A DNA stretch of 64,000 nucleotides from assembly GCA_963780345.1 (NCBI GenBank), contig CAWABU010000002.1, forward strand, positions 558,001 through 622,000. The letters are read 5' to 3'. Every line of letters starts with the position of its first letter. Position 1 is the first letter of the stretch. The position numbers and the translations under genes were made by a program. This document shows, one piece after another, positions 17,730-26,390 of this stretch. Origin of the DNA: PALSA-693 sp963780345 (GTDB taxonomy: Bacteria; Actinomycetota; Acidimicrobiia; Acidimicrobiales; Palsa-688). The notes under the pieces were generated by a model. The model worked only from the letters and a program-made list of their open reading frames with translations. It had not been told where the DNA came from and ran no database searches.

Positions 17730-18503
17730 CTAGGACCCGCCTTTCCCCTCTCCGGCTTTGGCGTCCTTCAAAGCGGCGACGGCGGCAGAGAGGAACAGCC
17801 CCCCGTCGGAGCCGAGCGACGCCAGGCGGACGCCGCGGGAGATCCAGGTGGTGGCGGTGGCGGCGTTCATCTGGTGCATGCCGAGGATGATGTTGTTGGC
17901 CTCGCAGGCTTTGCGGATGCGCTCGACGGGGTCGAGCAGCTGGTCCGAGGTGAAGGCGGTCAGGGGGTTGAGGCCGAGCCCGATGGACAGATCGGCGGGA
18001 CCGACGTACACACCCGCCAGGCCTTCGACGGCCGTGATCTCGTCGACGTTGCGGAGACCGTCTGAAGTCTCGATCATCACGAACACGCTGACCCGATCGG
18101 CCAGCGCCACCAGGTCGTCGGCCCGGAGATCCGAGCGGTTGGGCCCGAAGCTGCGCACTCCCCGCGGCGGATAGCGGGTGGCCGCCACCGACTCCTGCGC
18201 CTCGGCCGCGGTGTTGACCATGGGAACGATGATCCCGTCGGCCCCGGCGTCGCAGAGCCGCCCAATGAGAGCGGGGTCGTTTTTGGACACCCGCACGATG
18301 ATGGCCGGACTGCCCGCAGGCACCCGCTGCAGCATGGTGGCGGCCTGGGCTTCGTTGTACGCGGTGTGCTGGCAGTCGATACCGATGTAGTCGTACTGAG
18401 CCCGCCGATACAGGTCCAGGCTGAACTCCGACCCGCTGGCCACCCAACCACCGATGGCTGCTCGGTCCTGATCCCAGACGGCTGTCAGTGAACTATGTGT
18501 CAT
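17730..18503 (-). CDS. HpcH/HpaI family aldolase
   Basis: A 257-residue class II, metal-dependent aldolase that splits 4-hydroxy-2-oxo acids to pyruvate and an aldehyde. It has the active His in DCQHTAYNEA, the hallmark RYPPRGVRSFGP, the metal-ligand Glu in VMIETSDGL and Asp in YVGPADLSIG. ATG at 18503 lies after gtggagcac. A longer open frame upstream overlaps the preceding gene and is not supported. The gene follows the FMN oxidase by 58 bases of repeat-bearing DNA. Aldolase and 2-hydroxyacid oxidase suggest degradation of hydroxy- or oxo-acids. Confidence 0.92.
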   Translation of the reverse strand: MTHSSLTAVWDQDRAAIGGWVASGSEFSLDLYRRAQYDYIGIDCQHTAYNEAQAATMLQRVPAGSPAIIVRVSKNDPALIGRLCDAGADGIIVPMVNTAAEAQESVAATRYPPRGVRSFGPNRSDLRADDLVALADRVSVFVMIETSDGLRNVDEITAVEGLAGVYVGPADLSIGLGLNPLTAFTSDQLLDPVERIRKACEANNIILGMHQMNAATATTWISRGVRLASLGSDGGLFLSAAVAALKDAKAGEGKGGS

Positions 18504-18520
18504 GTGCTCCACGCAGCTTT

Positions 18521-18580
18521 CTTGTTCTTTGGCACTCGGTCTTGTTCCTTGGCACCTGGTCTCATTCCTTGGGACGGTCC
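18521..18580. repeat. three 20-base direct repeats before the aldolase gene
   Basis: Three head-to-tail copies with a period of exactly 20 bases: cttgttctttggcactcggt, cttgttccttggcacctggt, ctcattccttgggacggtcc (plus strand). The first two differ at three positions and the third is more diverged. The last copy overlaps the stop codon of the FMN oxidase gene (18562-18564). Two helical turns per repeat would place protein-binding sites on the same face of DNA, 20-75 bases upstream of the aldolase start at 18503. Confidence 0.85.
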
Positions 18581-19821
18581 ATAAGGGCGTGGGGGGCCCG
18601 CCCCGGGACCGATCCATTGGCTCCGCCCGTGAGCGGGGTGTTCGCGGGGAGCAGCCAGGAAGCGTCCAGTTCCTTGACGCTCCGCACTCCCATCAGGGTC
18701 ATGGCCCGGGAGATCTCCTCGCGGAAAATGTTGATCACGTGCTCGGCGCCCGCCGGCCCCCCGGCCGCCATCCCGTAGACGTACGGGCGCCCGATGCACA
18801 CCGCGTTGGCCCCGAGGCAGAGGGCCTTGATGACGTCGGCGCCCCGCCGTACGCCGCCGTCGAGGAGCACTTCGGCCCGATTGCCCACCTGAGCGGCCAC
18901 GGCGGGAAGGGCGTCGAGGGCAGACACGGCCCAGTCCAGCTGACGTCCGCCGTGATTCGATACCACGACGCCCTGGGCACCGATGTTGACGGCGATCTCG
19001 GCGTCCTCGGCATCGAGGAGGCCCTTGATGTAGAGCGGGCCATCCCAGTGGTCGCGCATCCATTTGAAGTCGTCCCAGTTGAGCTCGGGGCGCATCATCC
19101 GGAACTGGGTCCGGAGTGAGGCCACCGCCGCCCGGGCGCCGACCGATTCGACCAGGTTCCGAGCGGAGATCCGCCGATGGCGCAGGAACTGTGTCCACCA
19201 TCGGGGCCGGATGGCGGCCTCCATCACCCGCTTCGGCGTGACGACCGGGGGGTTGCCCATACCCCGCTTCCGTTCCGACTCGCGATTGCCGTGCACGGGC
19301 ACGTCGACGGTCACGAACATGGCCTTGTACCCGGCTCGCTGGGCCCGCTGCATGAGCGCATAGGTGAGGTCGTGGCGACCGGTGGTCAGATCCGCCCAGG
19401 GGTAGAGCTGGAAGAAGTGGTCCTTGTCCGTGCCTTCGGCCACCTCTTCGAAGGAGTAAGACCCGGCGGTGCTCAAAATGGACAGCGTGCCGGCGCGCTC
19501 GGCGGCCTGGGCGGCGCCGCGCTCTCCGGTCCAGTGCGACAGGCCAACCAGCCCAGTCGGAGCCAGCAGGACGGGGAGGGAGATGGTCTGGTTGCCGATG
19601 GTCACGGACAGATCGGAGGCCTCGTTGCCGGTCAGCACCCGGGTCCGCAGCATGTAGCGGCTGAACGCCTCCCGGTTGGCGCGGAGGGTCTGGAGGTCCT
19701 CGGCCCCATAGTCGATGTAGGCCCACACCATGTCGGGCACGGCGCGCCGGGCCAGCCGCCGGTAGTCCTCCACGGTGATCGGCCCAGGCTTCGACGACCA
19801 CTTGTACTTGAACGCCGGCAT
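18562..19821 (-). CDS. FMN-dependent alpha-hydroxyacid oxidase/dehydrogenase
   Basis: A 419-residue TIM-barrel flavoenzyme of the lactate oxidase/mandelate dehydrogenase family, oxidising an L-2-hydroxyacid to the 2-oxo acid. It has LAPTGLVGL near residue 86, FQLYPWADL, the FMN-binding GPLYIKGLL, the catalytic SNHGGRQLD and the C-terminal phosphate-binding LLDGGVRRGADVIKAL and IGRPYVYG. ATG at 19821 follows gaaagggagg. It is larger than lactate oxidases because of an inserted loop around residues 190-240, as in lactate 2-monooxygenase-like members. Confidence 0.93.
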   Translation of the reverse strand: MPAFKYKWSSKPGPITVEDYRRLARRAVPDMVWAYIDYGAEDLQTLRANREAFSRYMLRTRVLTGNEASDLSVTIGNQTISLPVLLAPTGLVGLSHWTGERGAAQAAERAGTLSILSTAGSYSFEEVAEGTDKDHFFQLYPWADLTTGRHDLTYALMQRAQRAGYKAMFVTVDVPVHGNRESERKRGMGNPPVVTPKRVMEAAIRPRWWTQFLRHRRISARNLVESVGARAAVASLRTQFRMMRPELNWDDFKWMRDHWDGPLYIKGLLDAEDAEIAVNIGAQGVVVSNHGGRQLDWAVSALDALPAVAAQVGNRAEVLLDGGVRRGADVIKALCLGANAVCIGRPYVYGMAAGGPAGAEHVINIFREEISRAMTLMGVRSVKELDASWLLPANTPLTGGANGSVPGRAPHALMDRPKE

Positions 19822-19968
19822 GCTGCCGCCTCCCTTTCTCTCAGATCCGGGACCGGCCGGGCGAAGCCGCGGGTCCCTGGGTAGACGATGGCGCAGCGCC
19901 GGTCGTGGCGCAACCGGGCCATGCCGGCGCCGTGGGGGACCCCCACGACATGGTGACCGGGATGCGCG

Positions 19969-20733
19969 TCAGAACAGGTCCCAGTAGGACTCGCGGGCCC
20001 GCATCTCGTCGGCCGTCTCCTCCAGGAAGATGCGGCCGTTGCGCATCACATAGACCCGATTGGCCACCCGCAGGACCTGGCCCACGTTTTGCTCGAGGAC
20101 GAGGACGGAGAGGCCGTCTTCCTCGGACAGCGCCTTGACCCGGGCGAAGATATCGGTGACGAGGGCCGGGGCCAGGCCTAGGGACGGCTCGTCCAGCAGC
20201 AGCAGCCTCGGGCCGGCCATGAGGGCCAGCCCCAAGCTGAGCATGCGCTGCTGCCCGCCGGACATGGTCCCCGCCTTCTGACTGGACCGCTCGGCGAGGA
20301 TGGGAAAGAGCTCGTGGACGCGAGCCATGCGTTCGCGCTTCTGCTCGGCCGAGACTTGATGGATGGAGCCCATGCGGAGGTTGTCGAGCACGGTCAGCTC
20401 GCCGAAGATGAACCGCTCCGAGGGGATGTACAGCATCCCGTTCTTCACGTTCTGCCGGCACGACGAATGGCTGATATCCCGACCCTTATAACGGATCTCC
20501 CCACTCTGCAGCGGCAACATGCCGAAGATGGTCTTGAGGATGGTGGTCTTGCCCCCGCCGTTGTGCCCGATCACCGACACGATCTCGCCGGGCCCCACGT
20601 GCAGGCTCACGTCGAACACGACCTGCTTGCGTCCGTATCCCCCGCTCAGGTCGACGGTCTCGAGCACCGGCGCGCCGACTCGGTCGGCATCGGTCGAGTC
20701 GACCGCGTAAGCGGGAACCTCAGCCCGTGCCAA
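19969..20733 (-). CDS. livF: branched-chain amino acid type ABC importer ATPase, LivF
   Basis: A second ATPase of a Liv-type importer. Walker A GHNGGGKTT, signature MSGGQQRM, Walker B LLLLDEPSLG and the LivF-specific VLVLEQNV are present. A TTG at 20733 is taken as start because it follows ggcggagg by 7 bases and gives a 14-base overlap with the LivMG gene; a GTG at 20667 is the alternative. The C-terminus (RESYWDLF) is short, as usual. It pairs with the LivG domain of the fused gene to power transport through LivH and LivM. Confidence 0.93.
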   Translation of the reverse strand: MARAEVPAYAVDSTDADRVGAPVLETVDLSGGYGRKQVVFDVSLHVGPGEIVSVIGHNGGGKTTILKTIFGMLPLQSGEIRYKGRDISHSSCRQNVKNGMLYIPSERFIFGELTVLDNLRMGSIHQVSAEQKRERMARVHELFPILAERSSQKAGTMSGGQQRMLSLGLALMAGPRLLLLDEPSLGLAPALVTDIFARVKALSEEDGLSVLVLEQNVGQVLRVANRVYVMRNGRIFLEETADEMRARESYWDLF

Positions 20734-22558
20734 AGTACGCCTCCGCCAGCCGCGGCTCGTCGACCAGATCGGCAAAGCTGCCCTCCGCCGTAATCCGGCC
20801 CAGTTCCATGAAGTAGGTGTGATCGGCCAACCGGCCGACGACGGCGAGATTGTGCTCGACGATACACACCGTCCGGCCCTGGGCCCGCAGCTCCTCGATG
20901 CGGCTAAGCATGGCGTCCACCCACTGGGCGTCGATGCCCGAAGCGGGCTCGTCAAGCAGCAGCACCTCGGCCTCGGTCGCCAGCACCCGGGCCAGGGCCA
21001 CCAGCTTCTGCTGGCCGAAGCTGAGGGCACCGGCGGGCACGTCGGCGAAACCGGTCATGCCCACGAAGCCCAACCACTCTCTGGCCTTCTCGCGGCTCTC
21101 GGCCTCGTCCCGGGCCGCGTGCCGCGGCGTCAGGAAGAGCGGGGCCAGCCGTTCCCCCGCCTGCCCCTGCACCCCCAGCATCACGTTCTGGAGCGAGGTG
21201 AGGCGGGCGAAGACGCGGACGTCCTGGAAGGACCGAACCATGCCGAGCTTGGCCACCCGGTCCGGCGACTTGTTGGTCACGTCCCGGCCGTTGAGTACGA
21301 CGGTGCCCCGATCCGGCCTGATGGCGCCGGTCAGCAGGTTGAAGACGGTGGTCTTGCCAGCCCCGTTGGGGCCCACGAGTGCAGTGATGGTGCCCCGCCG
21401 GAAGTCCATGTCCAGGTCTTCGGCGGCGTGAATGCCGCCGAAGGCTTTGGTCAGGCCGCGCACCTCGAGGACCACCTCGCCGCGGTGGGCGAGGCGGGCG
21501 GCGGCCAGGTCGGCGACCTCGGCGGGGGCCGCGTGGTGGGCGCGCAGATCGGCCAGGGTGGCGACGTCTTCCCGTTCCACCTCTTCTTCCGACACGGCCC
21601 CCACGTTGGTGTCCATCCCCAGCGGCGCCACCCGTGACAGCTCGCGTTGCTCGGCGGTCTGCGGCTGGCGCCGCCGGCCCAGCCAGCGGCGCACGGAGGC
21701 GCCCTCAGGCAAGATTCCCTGCGGGCGGACGAACATCACCACGACCAGCAGCAGGCCGTAGATCGTCAGCTGCCACAGCGACGCCGTGGTGGCCTGCAAC
21801 TTGACGACCTTCCGCAGGAACGGATCGGAGAGGACCAGCAGGGAGGCGCCGAGAACTGACCCCCACAGGTTGCCCATGCCGCCGAAGATCACCATGACCA
21901 CGATGGCTGCGGACTGGGTGAAGCCGAACAGGGCCGGCGAGGCCAGCTGGTTTTGCACGGTCAGCATCGCCCCCGCCACCGCGGCCATGGCCGACGTGAT
22001 GCCGAAGACGGCCAGCTTGTAGGCGAAGATGTTCTTGCCCAGCGAGCGCGACGCCCGCTCGTCCTCCCGGATGGAGCGCAGCACCCGCCCGTAGGGCGAC
22101 TCTCCCATGCGGTAGCACAGCAGGAAGATGACCACGGCAAAGATGATGAAGACGGGCAGGATTTCGGTGGGCGTGTTCATCTTGAGGCCGAAAAACGTGA
22201 GCCCGACCACGTTTTGCAGGCCGTAGCTGCCGCCGAACTGCCCAAGGGCATTGAGCAGCCCGATCACGATGGTCTGGAAGGCCAGGCTGAGCAGGATCAA
22301 CCACTCCAGGGTCAGTCGCAGGGCCGGGATCCCCACCAGGAACCCCACGACGCCGGCGAGGACGATGCCTACGATCAGGGCGGGGACGAAGTTCCAGTGG
22401 TCGTTGAGCGAGAGGTAGGCGACGCTGTAGCCGCCGATGGCGCCGAAGGCACCGACGGCGACGGATACCTGACCGGCGAAGCCGAGCAGCAGGTTCAACG
22501 AGACGGCAAAGACGACGAAGACCAGGATCTCGTTGATGTAGCTGACGGTGAGTTCCAT
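20720..22558 (-). CDS. LivM-LivG fusion: ABC importer permease plus ATPase
   Basis: A 612-residue fusion. Residues 1-290 form the LivM permease with about nine helices (e.g. IPALRLTLEWLILLSLAF). A linker of about 60 polar residues follows, and residues 355-612 are the LivG ATPase with Walker A GPNGAGKTT, signature LSFGQQKL and Walker B VLLLDEPASG. In most bacteria these are two genes. Such fusions are seen in actinobacteria and keep the subunits at equal dose. The gene starts ATG at 22558, about 9 bases after livH. Confidence 0.94.
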   Translation of the reverse strand: MELTVSYINEILVFVVFAVSLNLLLGFAGQVSVAVGAFGAIGGYSVAYLSLNDHWNFVPALIVGIVLAGVVGFLVGIPALRLTLEWLILLSLAFQTIVIGLLNALGQFGGSYGLQNVVGLTFFGLKMNTPTEILPVFIIFAVVIFLLCYRMGESPYGRVLRSIREDERASRSLGKNIFAYKLAVFGITSAMAAVAGAMLTVQNQLASPALFGFTQSAAIVVMVIFGGMGNLWGSVLGASLLVLSDPFLRKVVKLQATTASLWQLTIYGLLLVVVMFVRPQGILPEGASVRRWLGRRRQPQTAEQRELSRVAPLGMDTNVGAVSEEEVEREDVATLADLRAHHAAPAEVADLAAARLAHRGEVVLEVRGLTKAFGGIHAAEDLDMDFRRGTITALVGPNGAGKTTVFNLLTGAIRPDRGTVVLNGRDVTNKSPDRVAKLGMVRSFQDVRVFARLTSLQNVMLGVQGQAGERLAPLFLTPRHAARDEAESREKAREWLGFVGMTGFADVPAGALSFGQQKLVALARVLATEAEVLLLDEPASGIDAQWVDAMLSRIEELRAQGRTVCIVEHNLAVVGRLADHTYFMELGRITAEGSFADLVDEPRLAEAYFGTG

Positions 22559-22567
22559 CGGGCCTCC

Positions 22568-23473
22568 CTACCTTCGGGCCGGTGCGAGCCTTCTCGTCAG
22601 CTGGCGCAGGTCGATGGGCCGCAGCGCGCAGTAGACGAAGAGGATGCCGAAGATCACCAGCTGAGAATAGGCCGTAGAGATGAACAGGGCGCTGAGACTC
22701 TCGATCAGCCCAATTCCCAGCGCGACCAGGCCCACGACGACCGGAGGGGCGGCGGCGCCGGCGAGGAAGGCCACGACGAAGGCGTAGAACAGGGGGTTGA
22801 ACCCCATGTCCGGGGTGGCCGCCGTCTTGGCCGCGTCGAACACGGCTGCCACCCCGCCCAGGAAGGACCCGACCGCGAACACCGCCAGGTAGATGGTCTC
22901 GGGAGTGACCCCGACGGCCATGCTCATCTCGGGGTTGACGCGCACGGCCCGGATCATCCGGCCCAGACTGGTCCACCTGAGAATGACCCCCAGCGCGATC
23001 ATCAACACCCACGCCGTGATCACCAGGTAGATGGCCAGGTTGGTGATGGTGATCTGGCCGATGTTGTAGCCCTTTAGGGTGAGACCGGTGATCTGCTTGC
23101 TGGCCGAGTTGATCCAGATGAGGCTGATGATGTTCTGACCCGCGATGGACAACCCCAGTGACGCCACGAAGATCACCAGCAGGGCGTAGGCACCGGCTCT
23201 CCGGGCCAGCTGACGGTACACCACGAACTCCATCAGCATGCCGAAGAAGGCGCCGACCAGCGCACCGAGGATCAGCGCCAGCCAGAACGGCAGGCCCCAC
23301 GACTGGCCGACCTCGGCCGCGATGTAGGCGGACAGGGCGTAGGTGAACGTGTAGGCGAAGTGGAACCGCCCGGTGACAAACAGGATGCTGCCGAAGCCCA
23401 CTCCCAGCAGGCCGTAGGCGCTCCCGTTGATCACCCCGTTAACGGCGAGTTGCTGAGCCTCAGCGCCGGTCAC
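22568..23473 (-). CDS. livH: branched-chain amino acid type ABC importer permease, LivH
   Basis: A 301-residue membrane permease with about eight helices, starting with the LivH-like block AVNGVINGSAYGLLGVGFG and including GALVGAFFGMLMEFVVYR. RMIRAVRVNPEMSMAVGV is the coupling region with the ATPase. The start is GTG at 23473, 9 bases after the binding-protein stop. It forms the translocation channel with the LivM domain of the downstream gene. Liv-type systems also carry aromatic acids and urea, so the name does not fix the substrate. Confidence 0.92.
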   Translation of the reverse strand: MTGAEAQQLAVNGVINGSAYGLLGVGFGSILFVTGRFHFAYTFTYALSAYIAAEVGQSWGLPFWLALILGALVGAFFGMLMEFVVYRQLARRAGAYALLVIFVASLGLSIAGQNIISLIWINSASKQITGLTLKGYNIGQITITNLAIYLVITAWVLMIALGVILRWTSLGRMIRAVRVNPEMSMAVGVTPETIYLAVFAVGSFLGGVAAVFDAAKTAATPDMGFNPLFYAFVVAFLAGAAAPPVVVGLVALGIGLIESLSALFISTAYSQLVIFGILFVYCALRPIDLRQLTRRLAPARR

Positions 23474-23482
23474 GGTTTTGGC

Positions 23483-24874
23483 TCAGGCGAGGCGGAAGTC
23501 GGCGCCGCCGATGTCGAAGAAGGCTTGCGGGTTCTTGTTGCCATTCTCGTACTGGATCAGCGTCATAGGCCGCTTGACCACGGTGTGCGAGGTCGGGCCG
23601 AAGGCGATGGTCCCGGCGGTGGTAGCGGTGCCGCCGTAGACGCTCGGGAAGGTGAGGTTGCTCTGCATGGCCGTGTTCAACGCAGTTCCGGACTTCGGGT
23701 CGCCTCCGGCGGCTAGCGTCCGCTGGACGAGGGCCCAGAGGATGAACATGTCCTCGTAGTAGTTGGCGGCGTAGTAGTCGGGCACGGTGCCACCGTTGGC
23801 CTTCTTGAACTCGTCGATGAAGATGGCCGACCATCCGTTGTCCGGGGTCTTGCCGTTGAAGTAGTCGAAAGCCAGGTACAGGTCGTTGTACGAAGAGCCG
23901 GCGATATCTGCGGCCGGCTGCGTGTATTCAAACCCCAGGACGGGCTTGTTGACGCCCGAAACCTTGTACTGCTTCATGAAGTACCCGAGGTCGTTGCCGT
24001 ACAGGCCCGCGAACACCATGTCAGGTTTGGCGGCCTTGATCTGGGTGATGCCCGACGAGTAGTCGGTCGCATCGATGGGGCTGAGAATGAACTTGCCGAC
24101 GTGAGCCCCGATGGTATCGAGATGCTGTCGCAGGTCCTTCTGGCCTACAGCATTGAGGACGGCTCCGCCGTCCCACGCGATGCTGACCACATTCTTGACG
24201 TTCGGCATCTTGGCCTGCATCCACTTCATGGTGCCGGCGTAGGTGTCGTCGGGGGTGATGGCCCGAGCACCGTAGAACAGCGGCTTGCCCTGGAAGGGTA
24301 TGCCGGTGCCGCCCCCGCCGTCGATGGTCATGATCTTGTACTGGGCCTGCAGCGGCAGCATGGCGCCGATGTCGTCACCGTAGGACGCCAGCATCATGGG
24401 CACGTGGGCCAGGCCCAGCTCTCGGGCAGCAGTAACGCCGGCCGCGGGGTCGCCGGACTTGTGGTCCTTGAAGACCAGGTTGAACTTCGGTCCGCCCAGG
24501 GCCTCGATGTGCTGGGTCGCCAGCTTCATGCCGGCCGACATGGTCCGTCCGAAGAACGCGCCGGCCCCGGTGAAGGCCAGAACGCCGCCAACGTCGAGGG
24601 TCATCCCCTTGCCGGAGTGAGCCGTGTCGATGGTCACGAACTTGGTGATGTCGGCCACCGACCCGCTCGCAGCGGGAGCGGAGGTCCCACCGTTGCTGGC
24701 GCCTCCGCCCGTGGTGGTGGCGGTGGTGGTGCCGCTGGAGCTCTTGTTGCTGCTCCCACAGGCGGCCAGCAGCGGCGCCCCCACGAGCAGGGCGCCACCC
24801 GCGCCGATTCCTTTGAGCAGCTGCCGCCGGGACACCAGACGGTTGACTGCAGTCATCTCATCGTTTCTGGACAC
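23483..24874 (-). CDS. Liv-type substrate-binding lipoprotein with Tat signal
   Basis: A 463-residue periplasmic-binding-protein type I lipoprotein that captures the ligand for the adjacent importer. Its signal has a twin-arginine motif (SRRQLLKG) and a lipobox LLAAC, followed by a Ser/Thr/Gly linker. The mature domain is of the LivJ/aromatic-acid-binding type (FNLVFKDHKSGDPAAGVTAA). The start is a GTG at 24874, 5-7 bases after gggggagg. Tat export implies folding before secretion. The ligand may be a carboxylic or aromatic acid given the catabolic neighbours; that is inference. Confidence 0.93.
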   Translation of the reverse strand: MSRNDEMTAVNRLVSRRQLLKGIGAGGALLVGAPLLAACGSSNKSSSGTTTATTTGGGASNGGTSAPAASGSVADITKFVTIDTAHSGKGMTLDVGGVLAFTGAGAFFGRTMSAGMKLATQHIEALGGPKFNLVFKDHKSGDPAAGVTAARELGLAHVPMMLASYGDDIGAMLPLQAQYKIMTIDGGGGTGIPFQGKPLFYGARAITPDDTYAGTMKWMQAKMPNVKNVVSIAWDGGAVLNAVGQKDLRQHLDTIGAHVGKFILSPIDATDYSSGITQIKAAKPDMVFAGLYGNDLGYFMKQYKVSGVNKPVLGFEYTQPAADIAGSSYNDLYLAFDYFNGKTPDNGWSAIFIDEFKKANGGTVPDYYAANYYEDMFILWALVQRTLAAGGDPKSGTALNTAMQSNLTFPSVYGGTATTAGTIAFGPTSHTVVKRPMTLIQYENGNKNPQAFFDIGGADFRLA

Positions 24875-25104
24875 TGGTTCCTCCCCCTAAGAGCTTCGCT
24901 CAAACGCCGCAAACCTAGCGATTGTCTCTTACCCATGCAACTCAGCAACGGGCTACATCTGTGACAGGCACGGCGTTACTTAACTTCGATAGTGGTACTA
25001 ACGAACCACCGAACAGCTCTCCCAACGGTATGGGCGGCCTTCTCCAGGTTCGTCTCGAACGTAACACCTGGTAACTAGAGGTTTGCGTATCGGATGACAC
25101 GAGA

Positions 25105-26019
25105 TTACTTGATCGCCAGCGGATTGATAGGAGATCCCACGGCGTTGGTGAATTTGATCGGGGGGGCGCAGAAGAAAAACTCGTAGACGCCATCGGCCTG
25201 GCAGTCGGCGCTCAGCTCTTCGAAGTCGAGGATCTCTCCCAAAGTCATCCCCATGTCCCGAATGAGCACCATGTGGACGGTGAGGAGCTGATCGTCGTAC
25301 TCGCCAGGGAGTACCTCGATAGCCCAGTTGTCAGAGCAGACCGCTGACACTTCGTGGCGGTGCAACCACTCGATGCAGTCCATGCCGAGACCCGGTTCGC
25401 CGGCCATGAACGAGGCGGCATCGTTCTCGGTCAGGAACTTCTTCCGCCACCCGGTGCGGAACAGCAGGATGTCGCCGGACTGCACCTCGACACCCTGGGC
25501 CGACGCGGCGCGGTCGAGCTCGTTGGGCGTGATCACCTTGCCCTGCTCCAGCCACTCGACGTCGAGGAGCCGGGCGATGTCGAGCAGCACTCCCCTCCCG
25601 GCGATCCCCTTGGCCATCTTGTCGATCGAATCCTTGGTCGCGCCCTTCACGCTCACGTGGGAAGACGGATAGCCGTTGTACAGCTGATCGTCGTAGTAGA
25701 CGTGGGCCAACCCGTCCCACTGCGACGCCCCCTGCAGCGGCATGAACACGTAGTCGTCGGCATAACGGAAGGCCCCGGGGAAGACCTGGTTGGCGCCCGT
25801 CTCTGACATCAGCCGGACCGGGTTGATCCGGCCGCCGCCGGGCTGGGGGCCATTGCCGTCGAAGGGGATGCCCAGATCGAAGACCTTGCCCTGGCGAATC
25901 AGACCCGCCGCCGCCACCAACCGCTCCGGCGTGATCAGGTTGACAGTGCCCCGCTCGTCGTCCTCGCCCCACCGCCCCCAGTTGCGCACCCGTTCGCCAA
26001 AGCTGCGGAAGTCCTCCAT
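25105..26019 (-). CDS. cyclase-family metal-dependent hydrolase
   Basis: A 304-residue member of the cyclase/kynurenine-formamidase-like fold. WGRWGEDDERGTVNLITPE is the common opening of the actinobacterial branch. The region ASQWDGLAHVYYD carries the family metal-site HxxxD-type pattern in altered form, and DILLFRTGW and VCSDNWAIEVLPG are typical. ATG at 26019 follows aaaaagga. It is the first gene of the co-directional run; the 230-base gap before the binding protein may hold a separate promoter. These enzymes hydrolyse amide or lactone bonds of carboxylic acids. Confidence 0.88.
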   Translation of the reverse strand: MEDFRSFGERVRNWGRWGEDDERGTVNLITPERLVAAAGLIRQGKVFDLGIPFDGNGPQPGGGRINPVRLMSETGANQVFPGAFRYADDYVFMPLQGASQWDGLAHVYYDDQLYNGYPSSHVSVKGATKDSIDKMAKGIAGRGVLLDIARLLDVEWLEQGKVITPNELDRAASAQGVEVQSGDILLFRTGWRKKFLTENDAASFMAGEPGLGMDCIEWLHRHEVSAVCSDNWAIEVLPGEYDDQLLTVHMVLIRDMGMTLGEILDFEELSADCQADGVYEFFFCAPPIKFTNAVGSPINPLAIK

Positions 26020-26390
26020 CGGCTGCTCCTTTTTCCCCGGACGTCTCTCCGACGTCTCGACACGTCATCACCCGACCGAACCTTCCGGCCGGAGTGCGAA
26101 CACATAACGACACTGGCCTGAGGGATGTCAAGCGCTCATGGCTGGGCGTCGTGTGGGGTCGAAGCGTCGAGGATGAGCAGTGCCGGCGGTTGCGGACACC
26201 TCCGGGTAAGGGCGACGGCGCAATCCAAGGCAGCGACGCATCGAGTCCTCTGCCATCGGCGTTCCCCGCGGGAGCCCATTTGTCATCTACGTGTCGGTGC
26301 TTCAATGGCTATCTCTCGGACGAGATTCGAGTGCGGCAACTCGAAGGTCGCCATTGGACGGCGACACGACGAGGCGCTTAGGCTCTGATC
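26020..26390. other. intergenic boundary between catabolic and polysaccharide loci
   Basis: No convincing gene. The region separates divergent transcripts. Base composition is visibly less GC-rich from here on. It holds ACGTCT repeats near 26040-26070 and a palindrome at 26326-26345. Promoters for both the cyclase and the first glycosyltransferase should lie here, but no clear -35/-10 pair was picked out. Confidence 0.6.
26326..26345. promoter_or_regulatory. perfect inverted repeat, possible operator
   Basis: TTCGAGT, six spacer bases, then ACTCGAA: 7-base arms, 46 bases before the GTG start of the glycosyltransferase gene. The size and spacing suit a dimeric helix-turn-helix regulator. No cognate regulator gene is visible in the neighbourhood. 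Confidence 0.45.

Noticed and set aside
18500..19801. 433-codon minus-strand frame overlapping the FMN oxidase
   Set aside because: Same strand, different frame, Arg/Gly/Pro-rich nonsense; the FMN oxidase frame has all catalytic motifs.
21953..23077. 374-codon plus-strand frame
   Set aside because: Antisense to the Liv permeases; Asp/Gln/His-rich composition with no family resemblance.
21705..23300. 531-codon minus-strand frame over livH and livMG
   Set aside because: Shadow frame; both real transporter genes have full-length motifs in the other frame.
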